64,000 nucleotides of DNA, from positions 124,001-188,000 of the forward strand of contig NZ_JAEMHK010000003.1 of the NCBI RefSeq assembly GCF_016458235.1, given 5' to 3'. Below, piece after piece: positions 37,913 through 49,603 of this stretch. A program made the translations under genes and the position numbers. The notes under the pieces are model-generated. The model was not told where the DNA came from and searched no databases. It saw only the letters and a list, made by a program, of their open reading frames with translations. Source of the stretch: Geomonas propionica (GTDB lineage: Bacteria > Desulfobacterota > Desulfuromonadia > Geobacterales > Geobacteraceae). Positions within the stretch are counted from its first letter, which is position 1. Every line of letters begins with the position of its first letter.

Positions 37913-39975
37913 TGGCTAAGGATCTTTTCCTTGAGATAGGCTGCGAAGAGATTCCGGCCGGCTTCGTCCCCAAGGCGATGGCCGACATGGAAGCCCTCAT
38001 GAAGCGCGAGCTGGAGACGGCCCGCATCGAGTTTGGCGAGATCGTGACGCTTGGCACCCCGCGCCGCCTTGTGCTGGCGGTGAAGGGGATCGCTGAGCGC
38101 CAGCCCGACGCGGAACTGACCGCCATGGGGCCGGCCAAAAGCGCCGCCTACGACGCCGAGGGCAACCCGACCAAGGCCGCCCAGGGCTTCGCTCGCGGTC
38201 AGGGTGTCGATGTCGCCGACCTGAAGGTCGTCATGACCCCGAAAGGGGAGTACCTGGCCGCCGTGAAGAGCGAGGTTGGGCGCGATACCGCGGAGCTCCT
38301 CCCCGAGATGCTGCCGCGCCTGATCGGCAACATCCCCTTCAAGAAGTCCATGCGCTGGGCCGACTTCGACGTCCGCTTCGCCCGCCCGATCCACTGGATC
38401 GTGGCGCTCTACGGCGGCAGCGTGGTCCCCTTCGCCTTCGGCAACATCGAAAGCGGCTCCGCCTCCCGCGGGCACCGCTTCATGGCCAACAGCACCTTCC
38501 CGGTGCGCGATTTCGCCCACTACCTGGAGGAGTGCGAGCGCCACTTCGTCATTCCCGACCCGGAGAAAAGAAAGGCGATCATCCGCCAGGAGATCGACCG
38601 GGTGGCCCGCCAGGCCAAGGGTAACGTGCTCCCCGACGAGGCGCTCCTTGAGCAGGTCTCTTTCCTGGTCGAGTACCCCTCCGCGGTGCACGGAACCTTC
38701 TCCCCCGACTTCCTGGTGGTGCCGCGCGAGGTGCTGATCACCTCCATGCGCGAGCATCAGCGCTACTTCTCCCTGGTGGACGACCAGGGGAGGCTCCTGC
38801 CGGGCTTCATCACCATCAACAACACCCTGACCGAGGACCCGCAGGTGGTGGTGAAGGGGAACGAACGCGTGCTGAGGGCGCGCCTTTCCGACGCCCGCTT
38901 CTTCTTCGACGAGGACCACAAGGTGAAGCTCGAGTCCCGCGTGGAAAGCCTGAAGAGCGTGGTCTACCAAGCGAAACTGGGTACCTCCTACGAGAAGATG
39001 GAGCGCTTCCGCGAGCTGGCCAAGGGGCTGGCCCAGCGCCACAACCCTGCGGTGGCCGACAAGGCCGCCCGTGCCGCCACCCTGTGCAAGGCCGACTTGG
39101 TCTCCGGCATGGTCGGCGAATTCCCGGAGGTACAGGGGATCATGGGGCGCGAATACGCCCTGCATGACGGCGAGGACGCCGCGGTCGCCAACGCCATCGC
39201 CGAGCACTACCTGCCCACCCAGGCCGGCGGTGATCTGCCCGCTTCCGACATCGGCGCCTTCGTGTCGCTGGCGGACAAGACCGACACCATCTGTGGCTGC
39301 TTCAGCGTGGGGCTCATCCCCACTGGCTCCGCCGACCCCTACGCCCTGCGCCGCTCGGCCCTGGGCATCATCAACATCATCCTGGACAAGAAGTACCGTG
39401 AGCCGCTCTCCGGGCTGATCAAGGCGTCCCTGGAGCTGTTGGCCGCCAAGGCAAACCGCCCCGTGGAGCAGGTCTACCAGGACGTGCTCGACTTCTTCCG
39501 CGGCCGTTTCGTGAACCTGATGGCTGACCGCTACCCCTCCGACGTGGTGGACGCGGTGGTCTCGGTCTCCTTCGACGATCTGGTCGAGGCGGCCGCCAAG
39601 ATCCAGGCGCTCGCCGAGTTCAGGAAACGTGACGACTTCGCCCCGCTGGCAGGCGCTTTCAAGCGCGTCGGCAACATCGTCAAGGACGGGGTGGACACGC
39701 CGGTCGCGGCTAACCTCTTCCAAGAGCAGGCCGAGGGAGCGCTCTACGAGGCGCAGCAGCAGGTGAAGCAGAAGGTCGAGGCCGCCCTCGGTAAGGCCGA
39801 CTACCTCGCCGCCCTCACCGAGATCGCCACCCTGAAGTCCGCCGTCGACCTCTTCTTCGACAAGGTCATGGTTATGGCCGAGGACGAAGCGGTACGCCAG
39901 AACCGTTTGGCGCTTTTGACCGCGATCGCCCGGCTCTTCGGGAGCCTCGCCGACTTCGGGAGACTGTCGGCATGA
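37912..39975 (+). CDS. glyS: Glycyl-tRNA synthetase beta subunit
   Basis: 687 residues, normal for GlyS. It starts AKDLFLEIGCEEIPAGFV and contains LGTPRRLVLAVKGIAERQ, RFARPIHWIVALYGG and the C-terminal tRNA anticodon-binding (DALR-like) region. It provides tRNA recognition for the heterotetramer with GlyQ, whose stop it overlaps. A strong terminator follows about 80 bp later. Confidence 0.97.
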
Positions 39976-40049
39976 AAAGACTGCGACAGCTGACGCCGGG
40001 TTGCAGCACCCTGGAGCAGGCCGCCACGGTAAAAGCAGGCAAAATCTGA
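39972..40049 (+). CDS. Possible 25-residue peptide overlapping the glyS stop
   Basis: An ATG overlaps the glyS stop (ATGA) and opens a 25-codon frame, MKRLRQLTPGCSTLEQAATV and five more residues, ending 8 bp before the terminator hairpin. Overlap would allow reinitiation. There is no other support, so it may be chance. Confidence 0.2.
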   Translation: MKRLRQLTPGCSTLEQAATVKAGKI

Positions 40050-40058
40050 CGCTCACGT

Positions 40059-40103
40059 AAACAGCCGTCCGGGTGCAACTCCCGGCGGCTGTTTGCCTTT
40101 TTT
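40059..40103 (+). terminator. Intrinsic terminator after glyS
   Basis: Stem AAACAGCCGTCCGGG / CCCGGCGGCTGTTT with a short loop, followed by GCC and six T (40098-40103). A TATACT box for ppdK lies at 40114-40119, directly downstream. Confidence 0.85.
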
Positions 40104-40160
40104 GGTTTATGTGTATACTTTAAGCTCCATATTAATTAACAAAGTCTAAGGAGGGTGCAC

Positions 40161-42896
<2,736 letters not shown>

Positions 42897-42943
42897 TCCG
42901 GCAGGCGCCACGGTAGGGACGTCGCAAGGCAGCCGGAGAAGCC

Positions 42944-42972
42944 TTGACACGCTTGATGTAAACGTGTAATAG
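42944..42972 (+). promoter_or_regulatory. Promoter of the cold-shock gene
   Basis: TTGACA (42944-42949), 17-bp spacer, TAATAG (42967-42972), giving an untranslated leader of about 80 nt. Confidence 0.65.
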
Positions 42973-43001
42973 CGGATAGGGCGTTTTTAAGACGCGAAGA
43001 G

Positions 43002-43024
43002 GGGCGGCCGGACACCGGCCGCCC
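43002..43024 (+). promoter_or_regulatory. GC-rich hairpin in the cold-shock leader
   Basis: Perfect 10-bp stem GGGCGGCCGG / CCGGCCGCCC with ACA loop, without a T-run, 34 bp before the csp start. Leaders of cold-shock genes often fold to control translation by temperature; here that is inference. Confidence 0.45.
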
Positions 43025-43058
43025 TGAACAAGACAACGAGCGGTACAGGAGAAAAGTA

Positions 43059-43259
43059 ATGGCAAACGGTGTGGTGAAATGGTTCAACGACGCTAAGGGG
43101 TTTGGCTTCATCGAGCAGGACAACGGCGCGGATGTGTTCGTGCACTTCTCCGCCATCCAGGGGGACGGCTTCAAGTCTCTCGTCGAGGGGGACTCGGTGA
43201 GCTTCGACGTGGTGCAGGGCGCTAAGGGGCCGCAGGCCGCCAACGTGGTCAAGAACTAA
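43059..43259 (+). CDS. Cold-shock (CspA-family) protein
   Basis: 66 residues, the usual length. The OB fold carries both nucleic-acid motifs, KGFGFIE (RNP1) and VFVHFS (RNP2). It binds single-stranded RNA or DNA and acts as an RNA chaperone. Own promoter, structured leader and terminator make it a single-gene unit. Which of several Csp paralogues it is cannot be told. Confidence 0.95.
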   Translation: MANGVVKWFNDAKGFGFIEQDNGADVFVHFSAIQGDGFKSLVEGDSVSFDVVQGAKGPQAANVVKN

Positions 43260-43281
43260 CATCCTTTCCGAGCCTTGGTCC

Positions 43282-43309
43282 GGCCCCGAATCTTTTTCGG
43301 GGCCTTTTT
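43282..43309 (+). terminator. Intrinsic terminator after the cold-shock gene
   Basis: Stem GGCCCCGAA / TTCGGGGCC with a TCTTT loop and a following T-run. Confidence 0.85.
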
Positions 43310-43340
43310 ATTTCCGCCCACAGGGCGACGGTGCCAGCGC

Positions 43341-43790
43341 ATGCGTATCAATGAAAAGTCCGATTCCCGCAGCATCGCCAAGAAGGAGAAGGGGCCCGCT
43401 CCCAAGAACGTCGCCGGAGCCGGTGGGCCCCTCTTCGCCGGCAGGTTGACCGCCGTCGCCAAGGCGAGCGCCGAGTACCAGGGAGAGCTGCAGCGCCTTA
43501 AGGAAGAGATCGACAAGGTGGGGGACGTCCTGGAGCAGGAGCCCACCATCGCCAACTTCAAGGTCTTTCGCGAACTGATCGGCACCATGGCGCGCAAGGT
43601 CTCCGCGGAGGCCTACCGCATCGAGATGCTGAGCGGCGGGGTCACCGGGCGCAGCCACGAGGTGATCGCCGTGATCGACAAGGAGGCCGATCTCCTGTAC
43701 CACCTGGTGATGCGGGAGCAGAAGGACCATATCCGTATCGTGGCCCAGATCATCAAGATCAAGGGGCTCGTAGTCGATTTCATGCTCTAG
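43341..43790 (+). CDS. YaaR-like (DUF327) protein
   Basis: 149 residues. The core matches the YaaR/DUF327 pattern: helical segment ELQRLKEEIDKVGDVLEQEPTIANFKVFRELI, then KVSAEAYRIEML and a C-terminal HIRIVAQIIKIKGLVVDFM. The family's function is unknown; its genes are frequent in sporulating Firmicutes and in delta-proteobacteria, sometimes near flagellar genes. ATG 43341 is taken as start; the ribosome site is weak. Confidence 0.75.
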   Translation: MRINEKSDSRSIAKKEKGPAPKNVAGAGGPLFAGRLTAVAKASAEYQGELQRLKEEIDKVGDVLEQEPTIANFKVFRELIGTMARKVSAEAYRIEMLSGGVTGRSHEVIAVIDKEADLLYHLVMREQKDHIRIVAQIIKIKGLVVDFML

Positions 43791-43983
43791 CACCGCGCTG
43801 TCGTCCCCCCCCGTAGTTCCGCCTCCCGCGGCACCCCGCCCACCGCTTGTACCGATAAAGTACTTAAGATCACGACCGTAAAACCGATAAAACAGTAGGG
43901 TGAACGGTGGCCGTTTCGCCACCCCTTGGCATCCCCGCGCAGGTTCCCCATATTCTTCAATTCAGTCTGACAGGAGAGCACCC

Positions 43984-44814
43984 ATGGCATCTTTCGTCAA
44001 GGCAGCATTGGCAGTCACGGCCGTTCTTGCCACCTTCGTGTCCCCCCCGACCTCCTCCGCAGCGGAAACGCTCAGAATCAACGGCACCGGCGCCGGCTTG
44101 GTGGTGGTGAAACCGCTGGCAGAAGCCTTCCAGAAGGAAAACCGCGGCATCGTCATCGAAATGGAGAAGAGCCTCGGCAGTTCAGCCGCCATCAAGGCCG
44201 TGTCCCGCAACGCGCTCGACCTCGCCATCTCGGGGCGCACGCTCAAGCCGGCCGAGAGCGCCGAGGGGCTCGTCCAGCAGGAGTGGGGGAAGACCCCGAT
44301 GGCGGTGCTTGCCAACCGCGGTGTGCGTTCCAAAGGGGTGACGCTGAAAGAACTGGCGGCCATGTACGCCGGCAGCAGCGCCAAGTGGCCAGGCGGCGAA
44401 CTGGTCCGGGTGGTGCTGCGCCCCAACGAGGACACCGACACCAAGCTGACCCGCTCCATGTCCCCGGAGATGGACCGTGGCGTCGGCGCGGCCCAAGGGC
44501 GTAAGGACATGCTCCTCGGCATCACCGACAACGAGGCCTTCGAATCGCTTAAGAAGACCGAAGGGGCGGTGGCGGTGATGGCGCTGTCGCTGGCGCTCGC
44601 CGAGCCTAATTCGGTGAACGTCCTCAAGCTTGACGGGGTGCTGCCAAGCGTTGCCAACGCCGCCTCGGGCAAGTACCGCTTCGTCAAGGATATGCACCTG
44701 GTGATGCGGAAAGATGCCCCTGCCGCGGTGGCCAAGTTCGTCAAGTTCCTCAACTCGAAGAAGGGGCGCTCCATCGCCGCCAAATACGGCCTCGTCGTCC
44801 CCGGGACGAAATGA
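43984..44814 (+). CDS. PstS-like periplasmic binding protein
   Basis: 276 residues with a signal peptide (about 1-26, SSAAE). It has the PBP type 2 fold of the phosphate-binding family: LRINGTGAGLVVVKPLAEAFQ, the SLGSSAAIKAV loop, DLAISGR and GVTLKELAAMYAG. No permease or ATPase genes follow; instead the stop overlaps (ATGA) a membrane GGDEF-EAL gene, suggesting that it reports a ligand to that protein. The ligand is unknown; phosphate or another oxyanion is possible. GACAGGAGAG precedes ATG 43984. Confidence 0.78.
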   Translation: MASFVKAALAVTAVLATFVSPPTSSAAETLRINGTGAGLVVVKPLAEAFQKENRGIVIEMEKSLGSSAAIKAVSRNALDLAISGRTLKPAESAEGLVQQEWGKTPMAVLANRGVRSKGVTLKELAAMYAGSSAKWPGGELVRVVLRPNEDTDTKLTRSMSPEMDRGVGAAQGRKDMLLGITDNEAFESLKKTEGAVAVMALSLALAEPNSVNVLKLDGVLPSVANAASGKYRFVKDMHLVMRKDAPAAVAKFVKFLNSKKGRSIAAKYGLVVPGTK

Positions 44815-47063
44815 ACAGGCACAGCCAGTCCATACGCCGCAGCACCACCCTGACCGCAGGGATACTCTCCGCTGTGCTGACCGTGGTGCCGCCAGCGATC
44901 TACTTCGTGATGGCCTTCTCACACATGACGGGAGTCATCGAGACGGAGGGGGAGATCAACGCGCGCGTGGTGGGGACGCTGGTGGTGGCGAACCCGAAGA
45001 TGTGGGAGTTCGAGGAGTTGCGCCTGAAGGAGCTCCTGGCGCGGCGCTCCACGGACACGGCGGAAACGCGGGTCCTGTACAACCTGAAAGGGCAGGTCAT
45101 CGCCGAGAGCTCGGACCAGGTGCTGCGGCCGCTTCTTTCCCAGGCCTTCCCCGTGTACGATGCGGGGCACCAGGTGGCCAACCTGGTGGTGTCACGGTCG
45201 CTGGCCCCGACCCTCATGGTGACCACGCTGCTCTTCTGTCTGGGGGCTCTCGCCGCTGGCTTCACCTTTTTCCGGCTGCGCACCGTGCCGCTGCGGGCCA
45301 TCGAGAATGCCTACCGCAACCTGAAACAAAGCGAAGAGAAATATCGCTCGGTGTACGAGTCACTCAACGAGGGGCTGGCCCTGTACCGGACGATCCCGGT
45401 CGGCGGCGCTGAAATCGACCTGGTCCTGGCGGACATCAACCCCACGGCCGTCTCCGTCTTCGGCTTCGGCCGGGACGACATCGGCAAGAGCATCCTGCAG
45501 CTTCAGGGGGGGCTTTTCGCGCCGGTCCGGGAGGCGCTCCAGGGGGCGCCGGCCGAGGTGAGTCTCGAACTGACGCAGGAAGGGGCGGGGCGGGTATTCA
45601 CTGTGAACGCCTTTGCCATGGGGGATGGGATGGTGGCGACCCTTCTGGAGGACGTCACCGAGAAAAAGCGCAGCGCCGAACAGCTGGAAAACCTGGCGTA
45701 CTACGACAGTCTGACCGGGCTGTTGAACCGCCGCATGCTGCTGGACCGGATGGAACATACCCTGGGCACTGCCCAGCGCGACGGGATCAAGATGGCCACC
45801 CTCTTCTTCGACCTGAACGGCTTCAAGCCGATCAACGACACGATGGGGCACGAAGCGGGGGACCAGATCCTGATCGAGGTGGCCCGGCGCCTGAAGAGCT
45901 CCGTGCGCAAGAAGGACACCCTGGCCCGGCTCGGGGGGGACGAGTTCGTGGTGGTGGCGACCCTCGACACGGAGGACAACGCCAGCTGCATCGCGCAGAA
46001 CCTGCTCAGGAAGCTCGCCCCGGTGTACGAGGTCGGCGGCCGGGAAGTTTTCGTGGGGGCGAGCATCGGCATCTCGATTTACCCCGACGACGGCACCGCC
46101 CCGGAAACTCTGCTTAAAAACGCGGACATCGCCATGTACAACGCCAAGAAGCCGGGGATTGAATTCTGCTTCTACAGCGCTCAGATGAACCAGAAGCTGC
46201 AGGAGCGCACCCGGCTCGAATTCGAGCTTTGGATGGCCCTGGAGCGGGAGGAGTTCTTCCTGGAGTACCAGCCCATCATGGATGCCCGCACCGGCAGGAT
46301 CGCCGCGGTGGAGGCGCTGGTGCGCTGGATGAGCCCGGAAAAGGGGCGGGTGATGCCGGATTCCTTCATCCCGCTCGCCGAGGCTACCGGCATCATCGTC
46401 CCGCTGGGAGAGTGGGTGCTGAAAACCGCTTGCACCAAGCTGCGCCAATGGCTCGATGCGGGGTGCCTGCCGATCAGGATGTCGGTGAACATCTCGGGGT
46501 GTCACTTCATGCGTAGCGAGCTGTGCCGGATGGTGGAGGAGGCGGCGGAGCAAACCGGCGTGGACCTCGGCCTCCTCGAACTGGAACTCACCGAAACCTG
46601 CCTGGTCAAGGACGTGGAGGAGACCGCCGCCAAGCTTTGGTACCTGAAGGGGCTCAACGTCTCCATCGGCATCGACGACTTCGGCACCGGCTATTCCTCG
46701 CTGCAGTACCTGAAGAACTTCCCCATCGACCACTTGAAGATCGACCGCGCCTTCATAAAAAATGTCTGCGAACTCCCCGACGAGCGTGCCATCGTGGAGG
46801 CCATCATCGGCATCGCCAAGGCGATGGAGCTGCACGTGATCGCCGAGGGTGTGGAGACCCTGGAGCAGGCGCAGTACCTGGCGCACCGGGGGTGCGACGA
46901 GCTGCAGGGATACTACTACCACCGTCCGCTCTCCGAGGAGCGGCTGCTCGAGGTGCTGCGCGAGGAGCGGGAGCGGTTCGAGCAGGGAACGGTTGGGGGA
47001 GCGTGTGAGGCGGGAGCGGGGGGTGGCGCCGACGTAGCGGCGCCCGTGGCGGTTATGGAGTAG
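44811..47063 (+). CDS. Membrane GGDEF-EAL cyclic-di-GMP enzyme with PAS domain
   Basis: 750 residues. Membrane spans about 14-37 and 123-147 enclose a small periplasmic domain (about 90 residues). A PAS-like domain (160-280) follows, then GGDEF (about 285-450) with an intact active site RLGGDEF and an inhibitory RxxD site (RKKD five residues before it), and EAL (460-710) with EALVRW, ELTET, DDFGTGYSS and KIDRAF. Both catalytic domains look active, so synthesis or breakdown of c-di-GMP would depend on input. It is translationally coupled to the binding protein upstream. The C-terminal 25 residues are Gly/Ala-rich. Confidence 0.9.
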   Translation: MNRHSQSIRRSTTLTAGILSAVLTVVPPAIYFVMAFSHMTGVIETEGEINARVVGTLVVANPKMWEFEELRLKELLARRSTDTAETRVLYNLKGQVIAESSDQVLRPLLSQAFPVYDAGHQVANLVVSRSLAPTLMVTTLLFCLGALAAGFTFFRLRTVPLRAIENAYRNLKQSEEKYRSVYESLNEGLALYRTIPVGGAEIDLVLADINPTAVSVFGFGRDDIGKSILQLQGGLFAPVREALQGAPAEVSLELTQEGAGRVFTVNAFAMGDGMVATLLEDVTEKKRSAEQLENLAYYDSLTGLLNRRMLLDRMEHTLGTAQRDGIKMATLFFDLNGFKPINDTMGHEAGDQILIEVARRLKSSVRKKDTLARLGGDEFVVVATLDTEDNASCIAQNLLRKLAPVYEVGGREVFVGASIGISIYPDDGTAPETLLKNADIAMYNAKKPGIEFCFYSAQMNQKLQERTRLEFELWMALEREEFFLEYQPIMDARTGRIAAVEALVRWMSPEKGRVMPDSFIPLAEATGIIVPLGEWVLKTACTKLRQWLDAGCLPIRMSVNISGCHFMRSELCRMVEEAAEQTGVDLGLLELELTETCLVKDVEETAAKLWYLKGLNVSIGIDDFGTGYSSLQYLKNFPIDHLKIDRAFIKNVCELPDERAIVEAIIGIAKAMELHVIAEGVETLEQAQYLAHRGCDELQGYYYHRPLSEERLLEVLREERERFEQGTVGGACEAGAGGGADVAAPVAVME

Positions 47064-47110
47064 TTATGGCCGTGCCGGCGCAGCCGGTGTGCGCCGGGCG
47101 GAGGGAAACG

Positions 47111-47140
47111 AAAAGGGGACTCGCAACGAGCCCCCTTTTT
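47111..47140. terminator. Bidirectional intrinsic terminator
   Basis: Stem AAAAGGGGACTCG / CGAGCCCCCTTTT around CAA (one mismatch), with a T-run on either strand. It separates the GGDEF-EAL gene (+) from the zinc-ribbon frame and hydrolase gene (-). Confidence 0.8.
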
Positions 47141-47142
47141 CT

Positions 47143-47286
47143 TTAACTGCAGCCGCACCCTTTGGAGTTGTCTCCGTCTTGGCGAAGCTTCTTGCCACAC
47201 TTCTGGCACCGCCAGAAGAGGCCACCTCAACCGGGCATCAGTACCATGAGCCCCTGGCAATCGGGGCAGCTTTTCTCGTTGTTCAT
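47143..47286 (-). pseudogene. Small zinc-ribbon protein interrupted by an in-frame UGA
   Basis: Minus-strand frame from ATG 47286 with an excellent ribosome site (AAGGAGG, 8-nt gap). It reads MNNEKSCPDCQGLMVLMPG, then TGA (47227-47229), then GGLFWRCQKCGKKLRQDGDN and SKGCGCS to TAA at 47143. Both halves belong together: CPDC and CQKC make a zinc ribbon. The UGA is either a nonsense mutation (for example from a TGG Trp codon), a sequencing error, or a selenocysteine codon. A perfect 8-bp hairpin (CTTCTGGC-GGT-GCCAGAAG, 47200-47218) has its G-starting loop 16 nt after the UGA, which fits a bacterial SECIS. It follows the FAH-family hydrolase gene by 32 bp. Confidence 0.6.
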
Positions 47287-47318
47287 ATGGAAACCCTCCT
47301 TGGTGGGATAAAGCCTTT

Positions 47319-47975
47319 CTACCGCACCGAAACCGCGATGCTCCCCACTCCGGCGATCCCCGCGACCACGCGGTCGCCGCTTTTGATCGGGCCCACCCCG
47401 GCGGGGGTCCCGGTCAGCACCAGGTCGCCCGGCTCCAGCGTGAAGATGGAGGAGAGGTAGCTCAAAAGCTCGGGGATGCGGTGGATCATCAGGTCGGTGC
47501 CGCCGTCCTGGCGCTTCTCGCCGTTCACGGTGAGGGTGATGCGCAGCTGATGCGGATCGGCCACCTGCTGCGCCGGGACGAAGGGGGAGAGGGGGCAGGC
47601 GGTGTCGAAACCCTTGGCGATGTCCCAGGGGAGCCCCTTCTTCTTCAGCTCCGCCTGCACGTCCCTGAGGGTCAGGTCGATGGCGACGGCGTAACCGGCC
47701 AGGTAGGAGAGGGCGTCGTCGGCGGGGATGTCGCGCCCCTCCTTACCGATCAGAAGCGCCAGCTCCGCCTCGTGGTGACAGTCGCTGGAGTAGGAGGGGA
47801 TCACGATCTCCTGGCCGGCGCCGATCACGCTGGTGGCGGGCTTGGTGAAGATCACCGGCCGCTCCGGGGTCTCGTTGCCCAGTTCCTTGATGTGGTCCGC
47901 GTAGTTGCGCCCGATGCAGAGGATCTTGCCGATCCGTACCGGCTCCGCAGAGCCGATCAGTTGTGCCGTTTTCAT
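47319..47975 (-). CDS. Fumarylacetoacetate hydrolase-family protein
   Basis: 218 residues with the FAH fold: KILCIGRNYADHIKELGN, IFTKPATSVIGAGQEIVIP, and metal ligands in CHHEAELALLIGK, with KGFDTACPLSPFV and GDLVLTGTPAGVGP. Short enzymes of this type include acylpyruvate hydrolases and oxaloacetate decarboxylases; the substrate is undetermined. ATG 47975 follows ACAGGAGGACC. It lies 11 bp after the YhcC-like gene. Confidence 0.88.
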   Translation of the reverse strand: MKTAQLIGSAEPVRIGKILCIGRNYADHIKELGNETPERPVIFTKPATSVIGAGQEIVIPSYSSDCHHEAELALLIGKEGRDIPADDALSYLAGYAVAIDLTLRDVQAELKKKGLPWDIAKGFDTACPLSPFVPAQQVADPHQLRITLTVNGEKRQDGGTDLMIHRIPELLSYLSSIFTLEPGDLVLTGTPAGVGPIKSGDRVVAGIAGVGSIAVSVR

Positions 47976-47986
47976 GGTCCTCCTGT

Positions 47987-48940
47987 TCAGGCCGCCCTGA
48001 CCTCGCTGGCGAGCCGGCATCCCTGCCAGCTGCCGCGCCTTCTCAGCTCGTTGATCACGGCGTACCACATCTGGTTGTTCTTCAGGTTCCAATTGGGGGC
48101 GACCCGGATGGAGAGCGGGGCCGAGCCGTACAGCCTTTGTACCGTGACCCGTGCCGGCAGCTCCTCCAGGAAGTCGCAGGCGGTAGCCACGTACTCGTCG
48201 ATGCCGATCGGCTGCCAGCTCCCGTCCCGATACATCTCGGCGAGCCGCGTGTTCTCGACCGCGTGCAGCTGGTGCAGCTTGACGGAGTTGACCGGGAGCG
48301 AGGCGATCAGGCGGGCGGTCTTCAGGAAGCCGCTCCTGGTCTCGCCGGGGAAGCCGTAGATCAGGTGGGTGCAGATCTCCAACCCCCGGCCGGAGAGCCG
48401 CTCCACCGCGTCCAGGTACTCGGCCAGGGTGTGGCCGCGGTTGATCCGGGATAAGATGGCGTCGTCCATGGACTGCAGGCCGAGCTCCACGCAGACGTAG
48501 TGCTCGCGGGCGAGTTCGGTGAGAAGGTCGATGGCGGCGGGGGAGAGTGAATCGGGGCGGGTACCCACCGAGATACCGAGGACGTCCGGGTGGGCCAGGG
48601 CGCGCCGGTACAGCTCGGCGAGCTTTTCCACCGGGCCGTAGGTGTTGGTGTACTTCTGGAAGTAGACGATGAACTTGTCGCTGGAGAGGCGCGCGCGGTG
48701 GTACTCCATCCCCGCCGCCATCTGCTCCTCGACCGGGATCAGGGCCTGGGTCTCCTTGGGGGAGAAGGAGCTGTTGTCGCAGTAGATGCACCCGCCGGTA
48801 CCGCGGCTGCCGTCGCGGTTGGGGCAGGTGAAGCCCCCGTCCACGTTCACCTTGCTGACGCGACAGCCGAAGCGGCGCCTCAGGTACGAGCCGTAGGAGT
48901 TGATGCGCAGTTCGCTATGGATCGGTTCGCCCACGGTCAT
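47987..48940 (-). CDS. YhcC-like radical SAM protein (TIGR01212 type)
   Basis: 317 residues. The radical SAM cysteines are in FTCPNRDGSRGTGGCIYCDN, with the larger spacing C-x11-C-x2-C typical of the YhcC family. SVGTRPDSL, ELGLQSMDD and IYGFPGETR follow the Elp3-like barrel. The reaction is unknown, possibly tRNA- or redox-related. It lies directly between thiE and the FAH-family gene. Confidence 0.87.
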   Translation of the reverse strand: MTVGEPIHSELRINSYGSYLRRRFGCRVSKVNVDGGFTCPNRDGSRGTGGCIYCDNSSFSPKETQALIPVEEQMAAGMEYHRARLSSDKFIVYFQKYTNTYGPVEKLAELYRRALAHPDVLGISVGTRPDSLSPAAIDLLTELAREHYVCVELGLQSMDDAILSRINRGHTLAEYLDAVERLSGRGLEICTHLIYGFPGETRSGFLKTARLIASLPVNSVKLHQLHAVENTRLAEMYRDGSWQPIGIDEYVATACDFLEELPARVTVQRLYGSAPLSIRVAPNWNLKNNQMWYAVINELRRRGSWQGCRLASEVRAA

Positions 48941-49603
48941 CTAGTCGTTATGCTCCTCGAGCGGGGGCAGCAGGGCCAAAAGCCTCTTGGCCGCCTCGCG
49001 CGGCTCCGGTGCGGAGAGAATGGCGGAGATGAGGGCGATGCCGCGCACGTCGCCTGCGACCACCTCGGCGCAGTTGTCCAGGTTCACCCCCCCGAGGGCG
49101 AACACCGGGATCTGCAGCATCTGCGCCACCTTGTTCAGCTTCTCGATACCGACGGGCTCCCCGTAATCGGCCTTGCTGGGGGTGTAGTAGACCGGGCCGA
49201 AGGTGATGAAGTCGGCTCCCATCTCCTGGGCGGTGATGGCCTGGGTCTGGTTGTGACAGGAGACCCCGATCAGCTTGCGTTCGCCCAAAAGCCTCCTCAC
49301 CTTGTACAGCGGCAGACTGGAGCTGCCGATGTGGACGCCGTCGGCTTCGACCGCCAGCGCCACGTCGATGCGGTCGTTGATGAGCAGCTTGGCGCCGTAG
49401 CGGGAGGTGAGGCGGCGCAGTTCCTGGGCCGTCTCGTAGAGCTCTTTGGTGCTGGTGGCACTCTTGTCCCTGAGCTGCACCGCACGCACGCCCCCCCGTA
49501 GGGCCTCCTCAACCACGAACTCCAGGTTGCGCCCGAGGGTCTCGCCGCGTCCGGTGATCAGGTAGAGGTTGAAGTCTATCCAGGGGGAATCGAGCTCTTT
49601 CAC
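48941..49603 (-). CDS. thiE: Thiamine-phosphate synthase
   Basis: 220 residues. TIM-barrel ThiE with [43 protein letters not shown] and the phosphate-binding [10 protein letters not shown] and [11 protein letters not shown]. It joins the thiazole and pyrimidine halves of thiamine. GTG 49603 overlaps the thiG stop (GTGA). Upstream in-frame sequence is antisense to thiG. Confidence 0.92.
   Translation of the reverse strand: MKELDSPWIDFNLYLITGRGETLGRNLEFVVEEALRGGVRAVQLRDKSATSTKELYETAQELRRLTSRYGAKLLINDRIDVALAVEADGVHIGSSSLPLYKVRRLLGERKLIGVSCHNQTQAITAQEMGADFITFGPVYYTPSKADYGEPVGIEKLNKVAQMLQIPVFALGGVNLDNCAEVVAGDVRGIALISAILSAPEPREAAKRLLALLPPLEEHND

Noticed and set aside
46916-47260. 114-codon minus-strand frame overlapping the zinc-ribbon region
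   Set aside because: It is in a different frame from the zinc-ribbon halves, Arg/Pro-rich and without a ribosome site.
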